NCBI GenBank assembly: GCA_045125935.1 | Contig: JBGVNW010000068.1 | Coordinates: forward strand, 296,294 to 360,293 | Source of the DNA: CAG-877 sp045125935 | GTDB taxonomy: Bacteria > Bacillota_I > Bacilli_A > RF39 > UBA660 | DNA: 64,000 nucleotides | Direction: 5' to 3' | Part shown: piece after piece, positions 44,738 to 53,442 of the stretch | How the letters are laid out: each line of letters starts with the position of its first letter | Position numbering within the stretch: position 1 is the stretch's first letter | Notes under the pieces: generated by a model | The model's database searches: none | What the model saw: the letters and a program-made list of their open reading frames with translations, nothing else | Told to the model about the DNA's origin: nothing | Program-made: the position numbers and the translations under genes

Positions 44738-45001
44738 GCAGAAAGAATTTTAAGACTACCTGTAAATGAGCGGTGGTATGAGTTAATTAAAGATGGTAAG
44801 ATAGATTTTGATTATAGAGAAATCAAACCTTATTGGACAGCACGATTAGAAGATCGTGAATATGATTATGTTGAATTTTACCATAGATTTAAAAAGGATA
44901 TACCTGTAATGAGGTATAAATTTGAGAAGGTTATTATTGGTAAAATTGGTATATATCCCGATGATTATTATATTATTTTATTTTCTAAACTTGATGATTA
45001 A
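44735..45001 (+). CDS. ASCH-domain protein
   Basis: 88 residues from the ATG at 44735. The opening RILRLPVNERWYELIKDGKI then DYREIKPYWTARL matches the ASCH pattern (hydrophobic strand, W-x-x-x-I-x-x-G-x-K, then E/D-Y-R-E-x-K-P-Y-W). ASCH domains are PUA-like and proposed to bind RNA; some are nucleases or N4-acetylcytidine hydrolases. An upstream ATG at 44708 would add nine residues. It precedes the split dUTPase by 17 bases in the same transcription unit. Confidence 0.8.
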   Translation: MAERILRLPVNERWYELIKDGKIDFDYREIKPYWTARLEDREYDYVEFYHRFKKDIPVMRYKFEKVIIGKIGIYPDDYYIILFSKLDD

Positions 45002-45018
45002 TTAAAAACTTTTATAAA

Positions 45019-45711
45019 ATGGATGTAAAAATTGTAAATAAGTCAAAACATCAGTTGCCAAGTTATGCAACTGTAGGTAGTGCGGGTATGGATTTGAAAG
45101 CAAACACAGATGAACCTATTGCTTTGAAACCTATGGAGAGATGGTTGTTTCCAACAGGTATGTATATTCAATTACCAGAAGGTTATGAAGCACAAATTCG
45201 TCCAAGAAGTGGTCTTGCTGCGAAGTATGGTGTGACAGTTACAAATGCACCAGGAACCGTTAAATAACATCAAGCGGTTGTAAAACAGGGTGAATTGCTG
45301 GAAAATCCTGAAGAGGACAATCAGCAGCCAAGCATTTATAGAAATATAATTGAAGGTTCAACGACTAATAGTCGAGTCTTAACAGATAGTGCTGAAGATG
45401 GTAATACTGACACGAGTGCCCTGCCCGATTCTATCGGTGATGATATAGTCTAAACTCTACATATAACTTTATAATGAAAGTAGAGAATTATAGGATAAAG
45501 AGCCTATAAGATAATAAATTGAGATGCAGATTATACTGGAGAAATTAAAGTTTCATTGATTAATCTTTCAGCAGAAACTGTAGTAATCCAACCAGGTGAG
45601 CGAATTGCCCAAATGGTGGTTGCTAAATATGAGAAGGTTAATTGGAATGAAGTTTCCACACTTGAAGAAACAGAACGAGGTGATGGTGGTTTTGGTTCAA
45701 CAGGAAAATAA
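45019..45711 (+). CDS. dut: dUTPase interrupted by a group I intron (exons 45019-45260 and 45522-45711)
   Basis: The spliced product is 143 residues, the normal size for a trimeric dUTPase. All five motifs are present: I GSAGMDLKA and II PRSGLA in exon 1; III NAPGTVDADYTGEI across the junction; IV GERIAQMVV and V RGDGGFGSTG in exon 2. The enzyme converts dUTP to dUMP, feeding ThyX and keeping uracil out of DNA. Unspliced, the frame stops four codons past PGT (at 45265-45267), so splicing is required. Joining 45260 to 45522 restores the frame exactly (242 + 190 = 432 bases) and recreates a Val codon in motif III. Confidence 0.92.
45261..45521 (+). ncRNA. Group I self-splicing intron in dut, no internal ORF
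   Basis: 261 bases. Core elements are recognisable: Q-like CAATCAGCAGCCAAGC (45318-45333), R-like GTTCAACGACTA (45356-45367) and S-like GATATAGTC (45442-45450). P7 pairs GACTA (45363-45367) with TAGTC (45446-45450); P4 pairs the GCTG near 45296 with CAGC in Q. The guide sequence GCGGTT (45274-45279) pairs perfectly with exon-end AACCGT, giving the required terminal U-G wobble at 45260. The intron ends in G (45521). Hairpins CTCTAC/GTAGAG and TTATAGG/CCTATAA near the 3' end fit P8-P9. The core resembles subgroup IA introns of phages; the subgroup is an inference. Confidence 0.93.
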
Positions 45712-45721
45712 TTTTTTTTAT

Positions 45722-45748
45722 AAAGTCTGGAAATTTCCAGACTTTTTT
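45722..45748 (+). terminator. Intrinsic terminator after dut
   Basis: AAAGTCTGGAAA / TTTCCAGACTTT hairpin and T-run, which merges into the next promoter motif. Confidence 0.88.
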
Positions 45749-45758
45749 GTTATATTTG
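45746..45758 (+). promoter_or_regulatory. Early-type promoter motif (TTTGTTATATTTG)
   Basis: Contains TATATTTG, a full match to TAnnTTTG; 19 bases before the clamp-loader ATG at 45778. Confidence 0.6.
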
Positions 45759-45777
45759 AAATAAATTAAAGTAATAT

Positions 45778-46743
45778 ATGACAGTAAACAATTTGGAAAA
45801 CATTCTATGGACAGAAAAATATCGTCCGAAAAATTTGGCAGAATTAATTGTGCCACAGAGAGTTAAGAAAATTTTTGAAGGCGGGGTTGTTCAATCTATG
45901 CTTTTACATGGAACAGCGGGTATTGGTAAGACATCTGCGGCGAAAGCAATCTGCAAGCAATTCAATCATAATGTTTTATATCTCAACTGTTCCGATACTA
46001 ATGGTGTTGATACGATTAGAGATACTATCATTGACTTTGCTATGAATCAGTCAGCGATCTCATATGAAAATCCAATTAAAGTTGTGATTATGGATGAGAT
46101 GGATGGTTTGAGTCAGCAAGCATTTAATGCACTTCGTGCAACAATGGAGAGATGTGCTGCTAACACTCGATTCATAGGAACTTGCAACTTTATTGAGAAG
46201 ATACCTGACCCAATTCAATCTAGATTTCAATTAATTGATTTTAATTTTGGTGTTGATGAAACGAATGAAATTAAAAAAGGACAAATATTGAGAATAATGA
46301 ATATTTGTAAAAAAGAGGGATTAACTATAGACAAGATGGCTGCGGTAAAAATTGTTCAAACATATTATCCAGATTTTCGTTCTATTGTGAATCATCTTCA
46401 GAGATTTAAACTTGAGGGTAAGACTAATATTGTAGAATCCGATATAAAAGATACAGCATCGGAATTTGCAGAGTTGTATGAGATGATTATTATGAAAGAT
46501 AATCCTGTTGAGAATTATAAGTTTGTAATGAAAAATTATTCTAACTGTGTTGAAGAAGCAATCGCATCATTAGGTCAGCCTTTTATGGAGTTTATAATGA
46601 AATCAAAACCAAATCTCATTTCTAAATTACCAGCAATTGCGATTTTAAATGCTAAATATCAGTTTCAGTTAAAAAACTGTATAGACCCTGTTGTTGAATT
46701 ATTGGCAAATATATATGAATTGCAGATAGAAATGCAAAAATAG
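45778..46743 (+). CDS. gp44: Sliding-clamp loader ATPase, gp44 / RFC-small-subunit-like
   Basis: 321 residues, matching T4 gp44 (319). WTEKYRPKNLAEL near the N-terminus, Walker A GTAGIGKT (45-52), Walker B IMDEMD (104-109), and SRF (148-150) at the place of the SRC arginine-finger motif. The SRC cysteine is Phe here, as can occur in phage loaders. A C-terminal helical collar follows. It opens and loads the polymerase processivity clamp. The partner small subunit (gp62 type) and clamp (gp45 type) are not recognised in this window. Monocistronic with its own early-type promoter. Confidence 0.93.
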   Translation: MTVNNLENILWTEKYRPKNLAELIVPQRVKKIFEGGVVQSMLLHGTAGIGKTSAAKAICKQFNHNVLYLNCSDTNGVDTIRDTIIDFAMNQSAISYENPIKVVIMDEMDGLSQQAFNALRATMERCAANTRFIGTCNFIEKIPDPIQSRFQLIDFNFGVDETNEIKKGQILRIMNICKKEGLTIDKMAAVKIVQTYYPDFRSIVNHLQRFKLEGKTNIVESDIKDTASEFAELYEMIIMKDNPVENYKFVMKNYSNCVEEAIASLGQPFMEFIMKSKPNLISKLPAIAILNAKYQFQLKNCIDPVVELLANIYELQIEMQK

Positions 46744-46791
46744 TTAAAAATATTAAAATTTTTTATAAAAAGTAGAAAAAATCATAGTTTA

Positions 46792-46804
46792 TTTGTTATT
46801 TTTG
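46792..46804 (+). promoter_or_regulatory. Early-type promoter motif (TTTGTTATTTTTG)
   Basis: Variant with TATTTTTG (TAnnTTTG), 18 bases before the ATG at 46823. Confidence 0.5.
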
Positions 46805-46822
46805 AATTAAATAAATTTAAAT

Positions 46823-48802
46823 ATGGGAAAAATCTATAATGAAATTAATATGAATATTGCAGATTCTGATATTCCAAAGGAATTGGAAGATATTATTGGT
46901 GTTCTTAATAATATTGGATATTGGGTTTGTGAGAGAGATGGTGTCAAGTTTAGAGATGATGAGATTAAAAGAATATATAATATTTTAAGAAAGTATTTAT
47001 ATAAGAATGTTCTTTTGGTTGGTGATTATGGTTCTGGTAAAAGAACATTGATTGAGGGATATTGTCAATATCTTTCAGAAAAAGGTGATGATGAAGTTGT
47101 ATATAATCTTGATTTTTCTGAAATCATCAAAATGGCAACAAATCCAAATGAGTTTGATAGAATTGTAAGTGATATTTTTTACATTGCGGGAAACAATGAT
47201 GTTCTTAACATGACAATTAATATCGATAATATTGGATCGTTGTTAAATAGTAATTTATATGGCAATGCTGGTTATTCATTTATTAATAAAATGATTAAGT
47301 ATATAAATGAATATGATATTAAAATTATTGCAACAGCAACACATAATGAATTGAAAGATATTGAAGAAAGTTTTCCTACTCTTTTGGATTATTTTACAGT
47401 AATAAAAATGAAGGAACTTACTGTTGAAGAATCAACAGATATTATCTTTAATGAAAGAGAAACTTTTGAAAATGAATTTAAACTTAAATTGCCAGATGTA
47501 TTTGCTGAAACTATTTGTGTAAATGCAGATAGATATATAAAAGATAAGGCAATGCCAGGTAAAGCAAAAGATCTACTTGATGAGACATGTTCATATATTT
47601 CTAATAAGTATAATAGCAATATTGATATTAAAAATCTTCTTGTAGATATTAATAATAAAAAGAGTGAATTGGGTGAAAAAGTAAATTCAAATGAATATAA
47701 TGAAGCAACGAAACTGTCTGAAGAAATTATAGAACTTGAATTGAAAGTTAATGAACTCAAAAATAAAAGGAAGAAAGTTAAGGTAACAAATTCAGATCTA
47801 CTTGAAGCACTTGGTTCTATTTTAGGCATACGAATGTCTAAACTTGATAAAGATCAAACAGCATTTCTTAAAGAAATGCCAGCAGTCATTAAAGAAAATG
47901 TTATTGGTCAAGATGAAACTGTCGATAGAATTGTCAAGAATATCCGAAGAAATAGATTAGGTTTAAGAAAGAGTAATCATAGTGCTGGTAATTTTATTTT
48001 CATTGGAAGCACAGGTGTTGGTAAGACACACCTAGCAAAGCAGTTAGCAAAGTATCTTTATGGAAGCGAAGATGAAATGTTGAGATTTGATATGAGCGAA
48101 TTTCAAGCGGAAATTGATGTTACGAAACTATTGGGTTCTGCACCTGGTTATGTCGGATATAAAGAATCTGGTTTGTTGGTGCGTGGATTGGATAAAAAAC
48201 CAGAAAGTGTTATTCTTTTTGATGAAATTGAAAAGGCACATCCAAGAGTTTATGATGTATTATTGCAATTGCTTGATGAAGGTTTTATTACAGGTTCGGA
48301 TGGTAAGAAAAGAGATGCTAATAAATGCTTGATTATCTTTACATCTAATATTGGCGTTAGATCTGCGAAAGAAATGTCGTCACCATTAGCATTTACATCA
48401 GATAATAATAAGAAGAAAGACCAAAAGAAAGAAGATATTATTAGAAAGGCTCTCAATAAGAGATTTTCACCAGAATTTTTGAATAGACTTGATGGTATTT
48501 GTTATTTCAACAGTCTTGATAAAGAAACACTCACAAAAATTCTTTATAAAGAACTTGATGAAATGAATGCGAATATTAAAACAATCACAGGTAAAGAAGT
48601 TAGAATTTCAAAGAATGTTGAAGATTGGCTTATTGATAAGGTTGAGTCTGAAGATAATGGTGCGAGACCTATTATCAGAATGCTTCAACAAGAAATTGAA
48701 GAAGAAATTGCAAATCTTTATGTAGAAGAAGATCCGCTTGTTCTAAATAATAAGAAGATTATCAATGTAGATTTGGTGGATGATGAAATTGTAATTGTGT
48801 AA
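46823..48802 (+). CDS. Two-domain Clp-type AAA+ unfoldase (ClpA/ClpC-like)
   Basis: 659 residues. The first AAA module has a Walker A (GDYGSGKRT, 67-75) but no clear D-E Walker B, so it may be weakly active. A coiled segment lies at about 275-320. The second module is canonical: GSTGVGKTHLA (395-405), ILFDEIEKAHP (about 465-475), FTSNIG sensor 1, and FSPEFLNRLDGI (about 549-560). Where ClpA/ClpC carry the ClpP-docking IGL/VGF loop, this protein has SSPLAFTSDN with LAF at 522-524. No ClpA N-domain. With ClpP encoded at 63178, a phage-specific protease complex is plausible. Confidence 0.85.
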   Translation: MGKIYNEINMNIADSDIPKELEDIIGVLNNIGYWVCERDGVKFRDDEIKRIYNILRKYLYKNVLLVGDYGSGKRTLIEGYCQYLSEKGDDEVVYNLDFSEIIKMATNPNEFDRIVSDIFYIAGNNDVLNMTINIDNIGSLLNSNLYGNAGYSFINKMIKYINEYDIKIIATATHNELKDIEESFPTLLDYFTVIKMKELTVEESTDIIFNERETFENEFKLKLPDVFAETICVNADRYIKDKAMPGKAKDLLDETCSYISNKYNSNIDIKNLLVDINNKKSELGEKVNSNEYNEATKLSEEIIELELKVNELKNKRKKVKVTNSDLLEALGSILGIRMSKLDKDQTAFLKEMPAVIKENVIGQDETVDRIVKNIRRNRLGLRKSNHSAGNFIFIGSTGVGKTHLAKQLAKYLYGSEDEMLRFDMSEFQAEIDVTKLLGSAPGYVGYKESGLLVRGLDKKPESVILFDEIEKAHPRVYDVLLQLLDEGFITGSDGKKRDANKCLIIFTSNIGVRSAKEMSSPLAFTSDNNKKKDQKKEDIIRKALNKRFSPEFLNRLDGICYFNSLDKETLTKILYKELDEMNANIKTITGKEVRISKNVEDWLIDKVESEDNGARPIIRMLQQEIEEEIANLYVEEDPLVLNNKKIINVDLVDDEIVIV

Positions 48803-48804
48803 TT

Positions 48805-49170
48805 ATGAAAAGAATTGAGAAAATTTTAAGTAATATCGGTGAATTTTCAGATGGATATCACACATTCAATGAGTTGTATGATTATAGAAAAGCATATAAT
48901 GCAGCATTTTTTAATGAACTATCAAAGCAAAGTTTGTTTGATGTTCATAAATCTAAATTACATTCTGATGGAGAAATACCTTTTGGGGATCCAAACTGGT
49001 TCATTGTAATGGCGGAACTCCCAACAGGACAGATTTCAAATCATTATGAAATGAAGGATTGGGATTTGTTTCAAATTCCAGAAAAAGAAAAAGCAAACAC
49101 TTGGGATGGTCATACTCCACAAGATGTTTATAAAAGATTGGTAAAATATTTGAATAATAAATTTAATTAA
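48805..49170 (+). CDS. WDGH-type phage protein
   Basis: 121 residues. The pattern K-x-H-S-D-G-E-x-P-F-G-x-x-x-W-F-I-V-M-A-E-L-P, then ISNHYEMKDWDLF, then WDGHTPQDVYKRL is distinctive and, as I recall, defines a phage-only family named after the WDGH motif. Function unknown. Two bases after the unfoldase gene and ten before the next, so clearly in the same operon. Confidence 0.78.
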   Translation: MKRIEKILSNIGEFSDGYHTFNELYDYRKAYNAAFFNELSKQSLFDVHKSKLHSDGEIPFGDPNWFIVMAELPTGQISNHYEMKDWDLFQIPEKEKANTWDGHTPQDVYKRLVKYLNNKFN

Positions 49171-49179
49171 ATAATAGAC

Positions 49180-49542
49180 ATGAAAGTAGCAGTTTGTGGA
49201 GTTAATAATGCAGAACTCCTTAAAAAAGTAGAGAGTCATTATAATGTAGAGTCTGTAAATGCAACAAATGGTATTTACATATCAGCAAAAGTAACATATG
49301 ATTATGATAATGTAAATAATGTTATATTCAATGGGTGTGTATTAGATTATGCTGTGAATGAGAAAGATATGCATCCGTTTGATGAGCAAGTTATTTTATG
49401 TGCATTGGATAATCTTGATATAGTGTATGTATATACACCTTATATGACAGCGGAAGAGATTAGTAGATATCATCAGTTTGATGAGTTTTTTAAAGGACAT
49501 GTTGTTGATGTTCTTGATGTGAATACATTTGAAATCGAGTAA
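49180..49542 (+). CDS. Unknown small protein in replication operon
   Basis: 120 residues, alpha/beta. It starts MKVAVCGVNNAELLKKVESH, like the first strand and helix of a nucleotide-binding fold, but the phosphate-binding loop Gly/Lys/Ser-Thr residues are absent, so a kinase-like activity is unlikely. A middle segment VIFNGCVLDYAVNEKD and helix TAEEISRYHQFDEFF follow. Possibly a degenerate P-loop fold; function unknown. Located seven bases before the gp46-like gene. Confidence 0.72.
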   Translation: MKVAVCGVNNAELLKKVESHYNVESVNATNGIYISAKVTYDYDNVNNVIFNGCVLDYAVNEKDMHPFDEQVILCALDNLDIVYVYTPYMTAEEISRYHQFDEFFKGHVVDVLDVNTFEIE

Positions 49543-49548
49543 AATTAT

Positions 49549-51195
49549 ATGAAGTTAAAAAGGATTAGTTGGAAAAATTTTAAATCATATTCCAATGCAA
49601 TGACGGAATTGGTATTTAACAATGATCCTTCTCTTAATCTTATAGTTGGAACTAACGGAACAGGTAAGAGTAGTATTGCTGATTGTATCATTTATGCACT
49701 TTATGGTAAGATAGATGGAACAAATAATAGTGATATTCCTAACCGAATAAATAAAAACTTTTATGTAAAGATTGAACTTGATTGTAATGGACATGAAGTC
49801 ATAGTCGAAAGAGGTCTAGCCCCAAATTTATTTACAGTAACTATAGATGGTAAAGTTGTAGATACGGCTGGTAAAAATAATGTCCAAACGATGCTTGAGG
49901 AAAACTATTACAAAATACCTTATTCTGTGTTTAAAAATACATTAATATTATCTATCAATGATTTTAAATCACTTGTAGATCTAAATCCGTCAGATAAAAG
50001 AAATATTATTGATAAGATATTTGGTTTCACAGAATATAATTTGATGTTGAAGTTGATAAAAGAAGATGTTAAAATTCTTGATAGTTCTATCAATTCAAAC
50101 GATGGTTCATTAAAAACGGCATCAATAAATATTGAAAAATATGAACAACAGTTGCTCGAATTAAAATCTAACGAAGTTTCACAAGAAGAAATTGATGAAT
50201 TAACAGAAAAAATCAAAGAAGCAAAAAAACTGAAAGCAACCAACGAAGAAAATATAAAGAAGTTGGATAAAGTCAGAAAGGAGTTGGATAAACAAACCAC
50301 AGAAAAAAATATGGATATTCGTGATCTCAAGCGAAAGATTGAAGATAACAATAAGAAGATTAAACTTATTGATTCAAAGAAATGTCCAACTTGTGGAAGT
50401 TCTCTTGATACAGATGAATTTCATAAAGAGAGAGAAAGACTTGTTCAAGAAAATGAATCGTGTAAAGTTTTGATAGCAGATATTACATCTATTATCAACG
50501 ATCTATCGAATAAAATAAAGGTGGTTGATTCAAAACGAAATGTGTTTGTAGATGCTATAAACAAGAGTAAATTAATGGATTTAGCGTCAGATCTTAAATA
50601 TAAAATTTCGTTAAAGAAAAACAATTCTAAACCACTTATTAATTTAAAAGAAAGTTTAGATCAACAAATTGTTCAACTAAATGAAGAGAGAGAATTGTTG
50701 GATAAAAGAAAAATGGTTTACGATTGCGTGATGCAGATTCTTGGTGATGGTGGTATTAAAGAATATATAGCAAGTAAATATATACCTACAATTAATCAAA
50801 TTATTTCAGAAATGATGGAATTTATGGGTATTAATTATAATGTTGTGTTTGATAAAACATTTAAGGCGACCATAACAAGTAATGGATATAATGTAACATA
50901 TAACTCATTAAGCACTGGTGAGAAGAAAAGAATTGACTTTGCAACAGTTATTTCTTTTATTAAACTTCTAAAACTTCAATTGGGTGAAATGAATTTGTTA
51001 TTTTTGGATGAAATGCTTGCGAGTATTGATATTAATGGTGTATCAGATATGATGTCTATTCTAAAAGATTTAAGTGTTGAGTTGAATATGAATATTTATC
51101 TTATTCATCATGCACAGGTTGAGAATGTTGTTTTTGATAATGTGATAGAAACATCTAAACCAGATGGATTTAGTAAAATTTCTATAATAAATTAA
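49549..51195 (+). CDS. gp46: Recombination endonuclease subunit, gp46 / SbcC-Rad50-like
   Basis: 548 residues, close to T4 gp46 (560). Walker A GTNGTGKSS (34-42), two coiled-coil arms flanking the zinc hook KKCPTCGSS (about 277-285), ABC signature LSTGEKKR (about 454-461) and Walker B LLFLDEMLASID (about 483-494). The full Rad50-type architecture is present. Its nuclease partner (gp47/Mre11 type) is not recognised here; the phosphoesterases at 25269 and 62394 look like unrelated small enzymes. Acts in recombination-dependent replication and end resection. Last gene of the clp-WDGH operon. Confidence 0.93.
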   Translation: MKLKRISWKNFKSYSNAMTELVFNNDPSLNLIVGTNGTGKSSIADCIIYALYGKIDGTNNSDIPNRINKNFYVKIELDCNGHEVIVERGLAPNLFTVTIDGKVVDTAGKNNVQTMLEENYYKIPYSVFKNTLILSINDFKSLVDLNPSDKRNIIDKIFGFTEYNLMLKLIKEDVKILDSSINSNDGSLKTASINIEKYEQQLLELKSNEVSQEEIDELTEKIKEAKKLKATNEENIKKLDKVRKELDKQTTEKNMDIRDLKRKIEDNNKKIKLIDSKKCPTCGSSLDTDEFHKERERLVQENESCKVLIADITSIINDLSNKIKVVDSKRNVFVDAINKSKLMDLASDLKYKISLKKNNSKPLINLKESLDQQIVQLNEERELLDKRKMVYDCVMQILGDGGIKEYIASKYIPTINQIISEMMEFMGINYNVVFDKTFKATITSNGYNVTYNSLSTGEKKRIDFATVISFIKLLKLQLGEMNLLFLDEMLASIDINGVSDMMSILKDLSVELNMNIYLIHHAQVENVVFDNVIETSKPDGFSKISIIN

Positions 51196-51221
51196 AAGAG
51201 AGGATTTTTCCTCTCTTTTTT
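51194..51221. terminator. Bidirectional intrinsic terminator
   Basis: AAAAGAGAGGA / TCCTCTCTTTT hairpin with T-run between the gp46-like gene (+) and the minus-strand baseplate gene. Confidence 0.86.
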
Positions 51222-51621
51222 ATTTCCAACCTTTCCCTTGTTTTGCTAAAAGTGCAACTTTTTCAGCGTATGTCAAAGTTTGTTTATTTTTTGATGATAA
51301 TGTAGTTTTATCTGGAAGAACAGGTTCTTCTGGTTTTGAAAATAATTCGTCATTATATAAAGGAGTGTATAAAATATCACCTTCGTCTATAGAGAAAGGA
51401 TTTAGTATATGATTTGCATACATTAAAATATCTATTGCGTTATAATCTTTAGATACATTACTATAAACAAATTTATCTATTCTTCCTTTACAGTCTTGAT
51501 TTACTCGTATATATTCATTGATTTTAATTTTATTAATATCAACGGTTGGAAGGATAAGGTTTAAATATTCATTACCATCTTTTGATATGTATGTTCTTTT
51601 ATTGTCTAATAATTTATCCAT
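51220..51621 (-). CDS. Putative baseplate protein with gp53/LysM-like motif
   Basis: 133 residues. The segment RIDKFVYSNVSKDYNAIDIL then MYANHILNPFSIDEGDILYT (about 47-86) resembles the pattern of gp53-type wedge proteins and LysM-like tail proteins (a Y/F start, a D-x-W/A-x-I-x-x-x-N core, N-P-F, then G-x-x-L-x-x-P). The C-terminus is a flexible charged tail (KVALLAKQGKGWK). Cotranscribed after the 581-residue baseplate or tube-cap protein. Moderately supported. Confidence 0.6.
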   Translation of the reverse strand: MDKLLDNKRTYISKDGNEYLNLILPTVDINKIKINEYIRVNQDCKGRIDKFVYSNVSKDYNAIDILMYANHILNPFSIDEGDILYTPLYNDELFSKPEEPVLPDKTTLSSKNKQTLTYAEKVALLAKQGKGWK

Positions 51622-51629
51622 AATTATAA

Positions 51630-53375
51630 TTATTTGCCTAAATTTGCTCCAATTACTCTTAATTTACTCATTGTTATTGGTCTTGAGTTTTGATCAAATT
51701 TAATATTTGTTTCTTGATTTATTTGGTCTGCATTTTTGGGTTGAAATGAACTCATATTATCAACATCGGCGAAAGTATTTAATAAATTAGCATCTGTAAA
51801 TGCGTAGAATCTACCTTTAGCACCGTTAAACATGTTTTCTATTGATGCATTATCTCTTGGCATGCAATGTTCTAATTCAACTGTAAATTTAATTTCTGTT
51901 GGAAAATCATCATATCCTAAAACATCGTTAAATTGAACAGATGTTTTAGTAACCGCCATATTTCCCATCATAGCAATAGGATCTAATGGATTTCCTATTG
52001 TAACATGCCAATATCCCGACGGTGCTCCGCTTAATAGTGCAACGGTCGCTTGTGTTTGTCCAGGTACACCCGCATTACCACCTAATAAGTTACCCAATAA
52101 CCCTTGTAGAGCACCTCCTGCTAAATTTTTAATACCAGACCATAAATCTCCATTTCCACCATTTAATGTGCTAATATTTTCAAGCCCACTCTTCACATCA
52201 GATATTAATGATTGAAAATATCCTTTAAAATCACCGTTTCTTAATTTTGCAGGATCTCCAAATTGTGGTGCGATACTTTGTTGACCATAAAATCTTGTTT
52301 CACCACCCCAAAATGCACCATAATTGCCAGTAAGAATCAAAAAGTTTGAAAGTATATCCATCATAGCAACCCTTGGATTTACACATTTTAATGATTTCAA
52401 AGAGTATTCAAAATTTAATGTAAAATTTCCGCTATATGTTAGTCCTCTTGAACGAATTTTTGTTTTATTAATAACATTTACATCGCCATATATATTTTCA
52501 CCATATACTTGTGAATATTCATTACCTTGAAATTTATGACTTGCTGCTATCGCTTCATTAACAGTAACACTTTGCATACCAGTTAATGCGGAAAACTTAA
52601 ATGCCTGTTTTAAGAGATTAGAACCTCCTCCTTCACTTTGCCTATTTGCTTGCCCCTGCATGAAGTTTTCAGATATATTAAACTTTTGCTTCATTTGTGC
52701 AGCGAGACCGCCATCGGAGTTTTGTAGCATTTCAACTTTAGCCTCTTTATCTTCATAATTTGCCCCATATTCAAATTTTAAAATATCAGAAAGTTTATTT
52801 CCAGCTTTTTCGCCCATATATGTAACAGCGGTTGCTATATTAAAGTGTGATTCTTCGTAACCGTGCATTGCTGTCAAATCTTCAGCAGACATATCAAGAC
52901 CAAACATATGATCTTCACAAGGATGTGTATACCTTCTAAGAGTAATCATATAATTGTTTGGTATTTGGTTATAATATTTTAAATATATAAAGTCTTGCAT
53001 TCTATAACTAGCCAGACCATATGGATCAAAATTTTTATCACTATAATATTTTAAAATATTTTTATAAGTTGGATTTTGTTTATCTTGAAGAAACAAAGTA
53101 TAAAAACTTTCCATTTCCATACATTTTTTATAATCATCATACTCTGTGAATTTATTTACACCTTTTTCAGTACATTGAGGGTATCCATTATAGATTGTTC
53201 TATAATTAATAGCAACATTCTCATTCATTATAGAATGAGGAAGTTCTAATTGTACGCCATCTTTACTAGGTGTATAATATGTAAGACCATCATCAAGTAC
53301 AGATGCTTGTAAGTCTGGTGGAGATAATGCCATTTTAGCGTCAACTCTACACGCCTGATTATAAAATGAAGCCAT
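51630..53375 (-). CDS. Putative baseplate/tail-tube-cap structural protein
   Basis: 581 residues. The C-terminal third has PSGYWHVTIGNPLDPIAMMG then TSVQFNDVLGYDDFPTEIKF and TVELEHCMPRDNASIENMFN (about 440-530), the tube-like beta pattern seen in gp48/gp54-type baseplate proteins of T4-like phages. A Gly-rich linker (GALQGLLGNLLGGNAGVPGQ) precedes it. The N-terminal part is enriched in aromatic residues and has no recognised domain. Late-type box 21 bases upstream; the gp53-like gene follows by 8 bases. Confidence 0.65.
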   Translation of the reverse strand: MASFYNQACRVDAKMALSPPDLQASVLDDGLTYYTPSKDGVQLELPHSIMNENVAINYRTIYNGYPQCTEKGVNKFTEYDDYKKCMEMESFYTLFLQDKQNPTYKNILKYYSDKNFDPYGLASYRMQDFIYLKYYNQIPNNYMITLRRYTHPCEDHMFGLDMSAEDLTAMHGYEESHFNIATAVTYMGEKAGNKLSDILKFEYGANYEDKEAKVEMLQNSDGGLAAQMKQKFNISENFMQGQANRQSEGGGSNLLKQAFKFSALTGMQSVTVNEAIAASHKFQGNEYSQVYGENIYGDVNVINKTKIRSRGLTYSGNFTLNFEYSLKSLKCVNPRVAMMDILSNFLILTGNYGAFWGGETRFYGQQSIAPQFGDPAKLRNGDFKGYFQSLISDVKSGLENISTLNGGNGDLWSGIKNLAGGALQGLLGNLLGGNAGVPGQTQATVALLSGAPSGYWHVTIGNPLDPIAMMGNMAVTKTSVQFNDVLGYDDFPTEIKFTVELEHCMPRDNASIENMFNGAKGRFYAFTDANLLNTFADVDNMSSFQPKNADQINQETNIKFDQNSRPITMSKLRVIGANLGK

Positions 53376-53384
53376 ATTTTTATA

Positions 53385-53403
53385 ATTTATATATATATTT
53401 ATG
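53385..53403 (-). promoter_or_regulatory. Late-type promoter (CATAAATA box)
   Basis: Reverse strand CATAAATATATATATAAAT, 21 bases before the ATG at 53375. Confidence 0.6.
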
Positions 53404-53412
53404 CAGATTTTT

Positions 53413-53431
53413 CATAAATATTTTATATAAG
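53413..53431 (+). promoter_or_regulatory. Late-type promoter (CATAAATA box)
   Basis: CATAAATATTTTATATAAG, 23 bases before the ATG at 53443; the two divergent boxes are ten bases apart. Confidence 0.65.
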
Positions 53432-53442
53432 TATATAATAAA

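Noticed and set aside
45261..45521. dUTPase as a pseudogene truncated by an in-frame stop
   Set aside because: All five dUTPase motifs exist on both sides of the interruption, the insert has group I core elements and its removal restores frame exactly.
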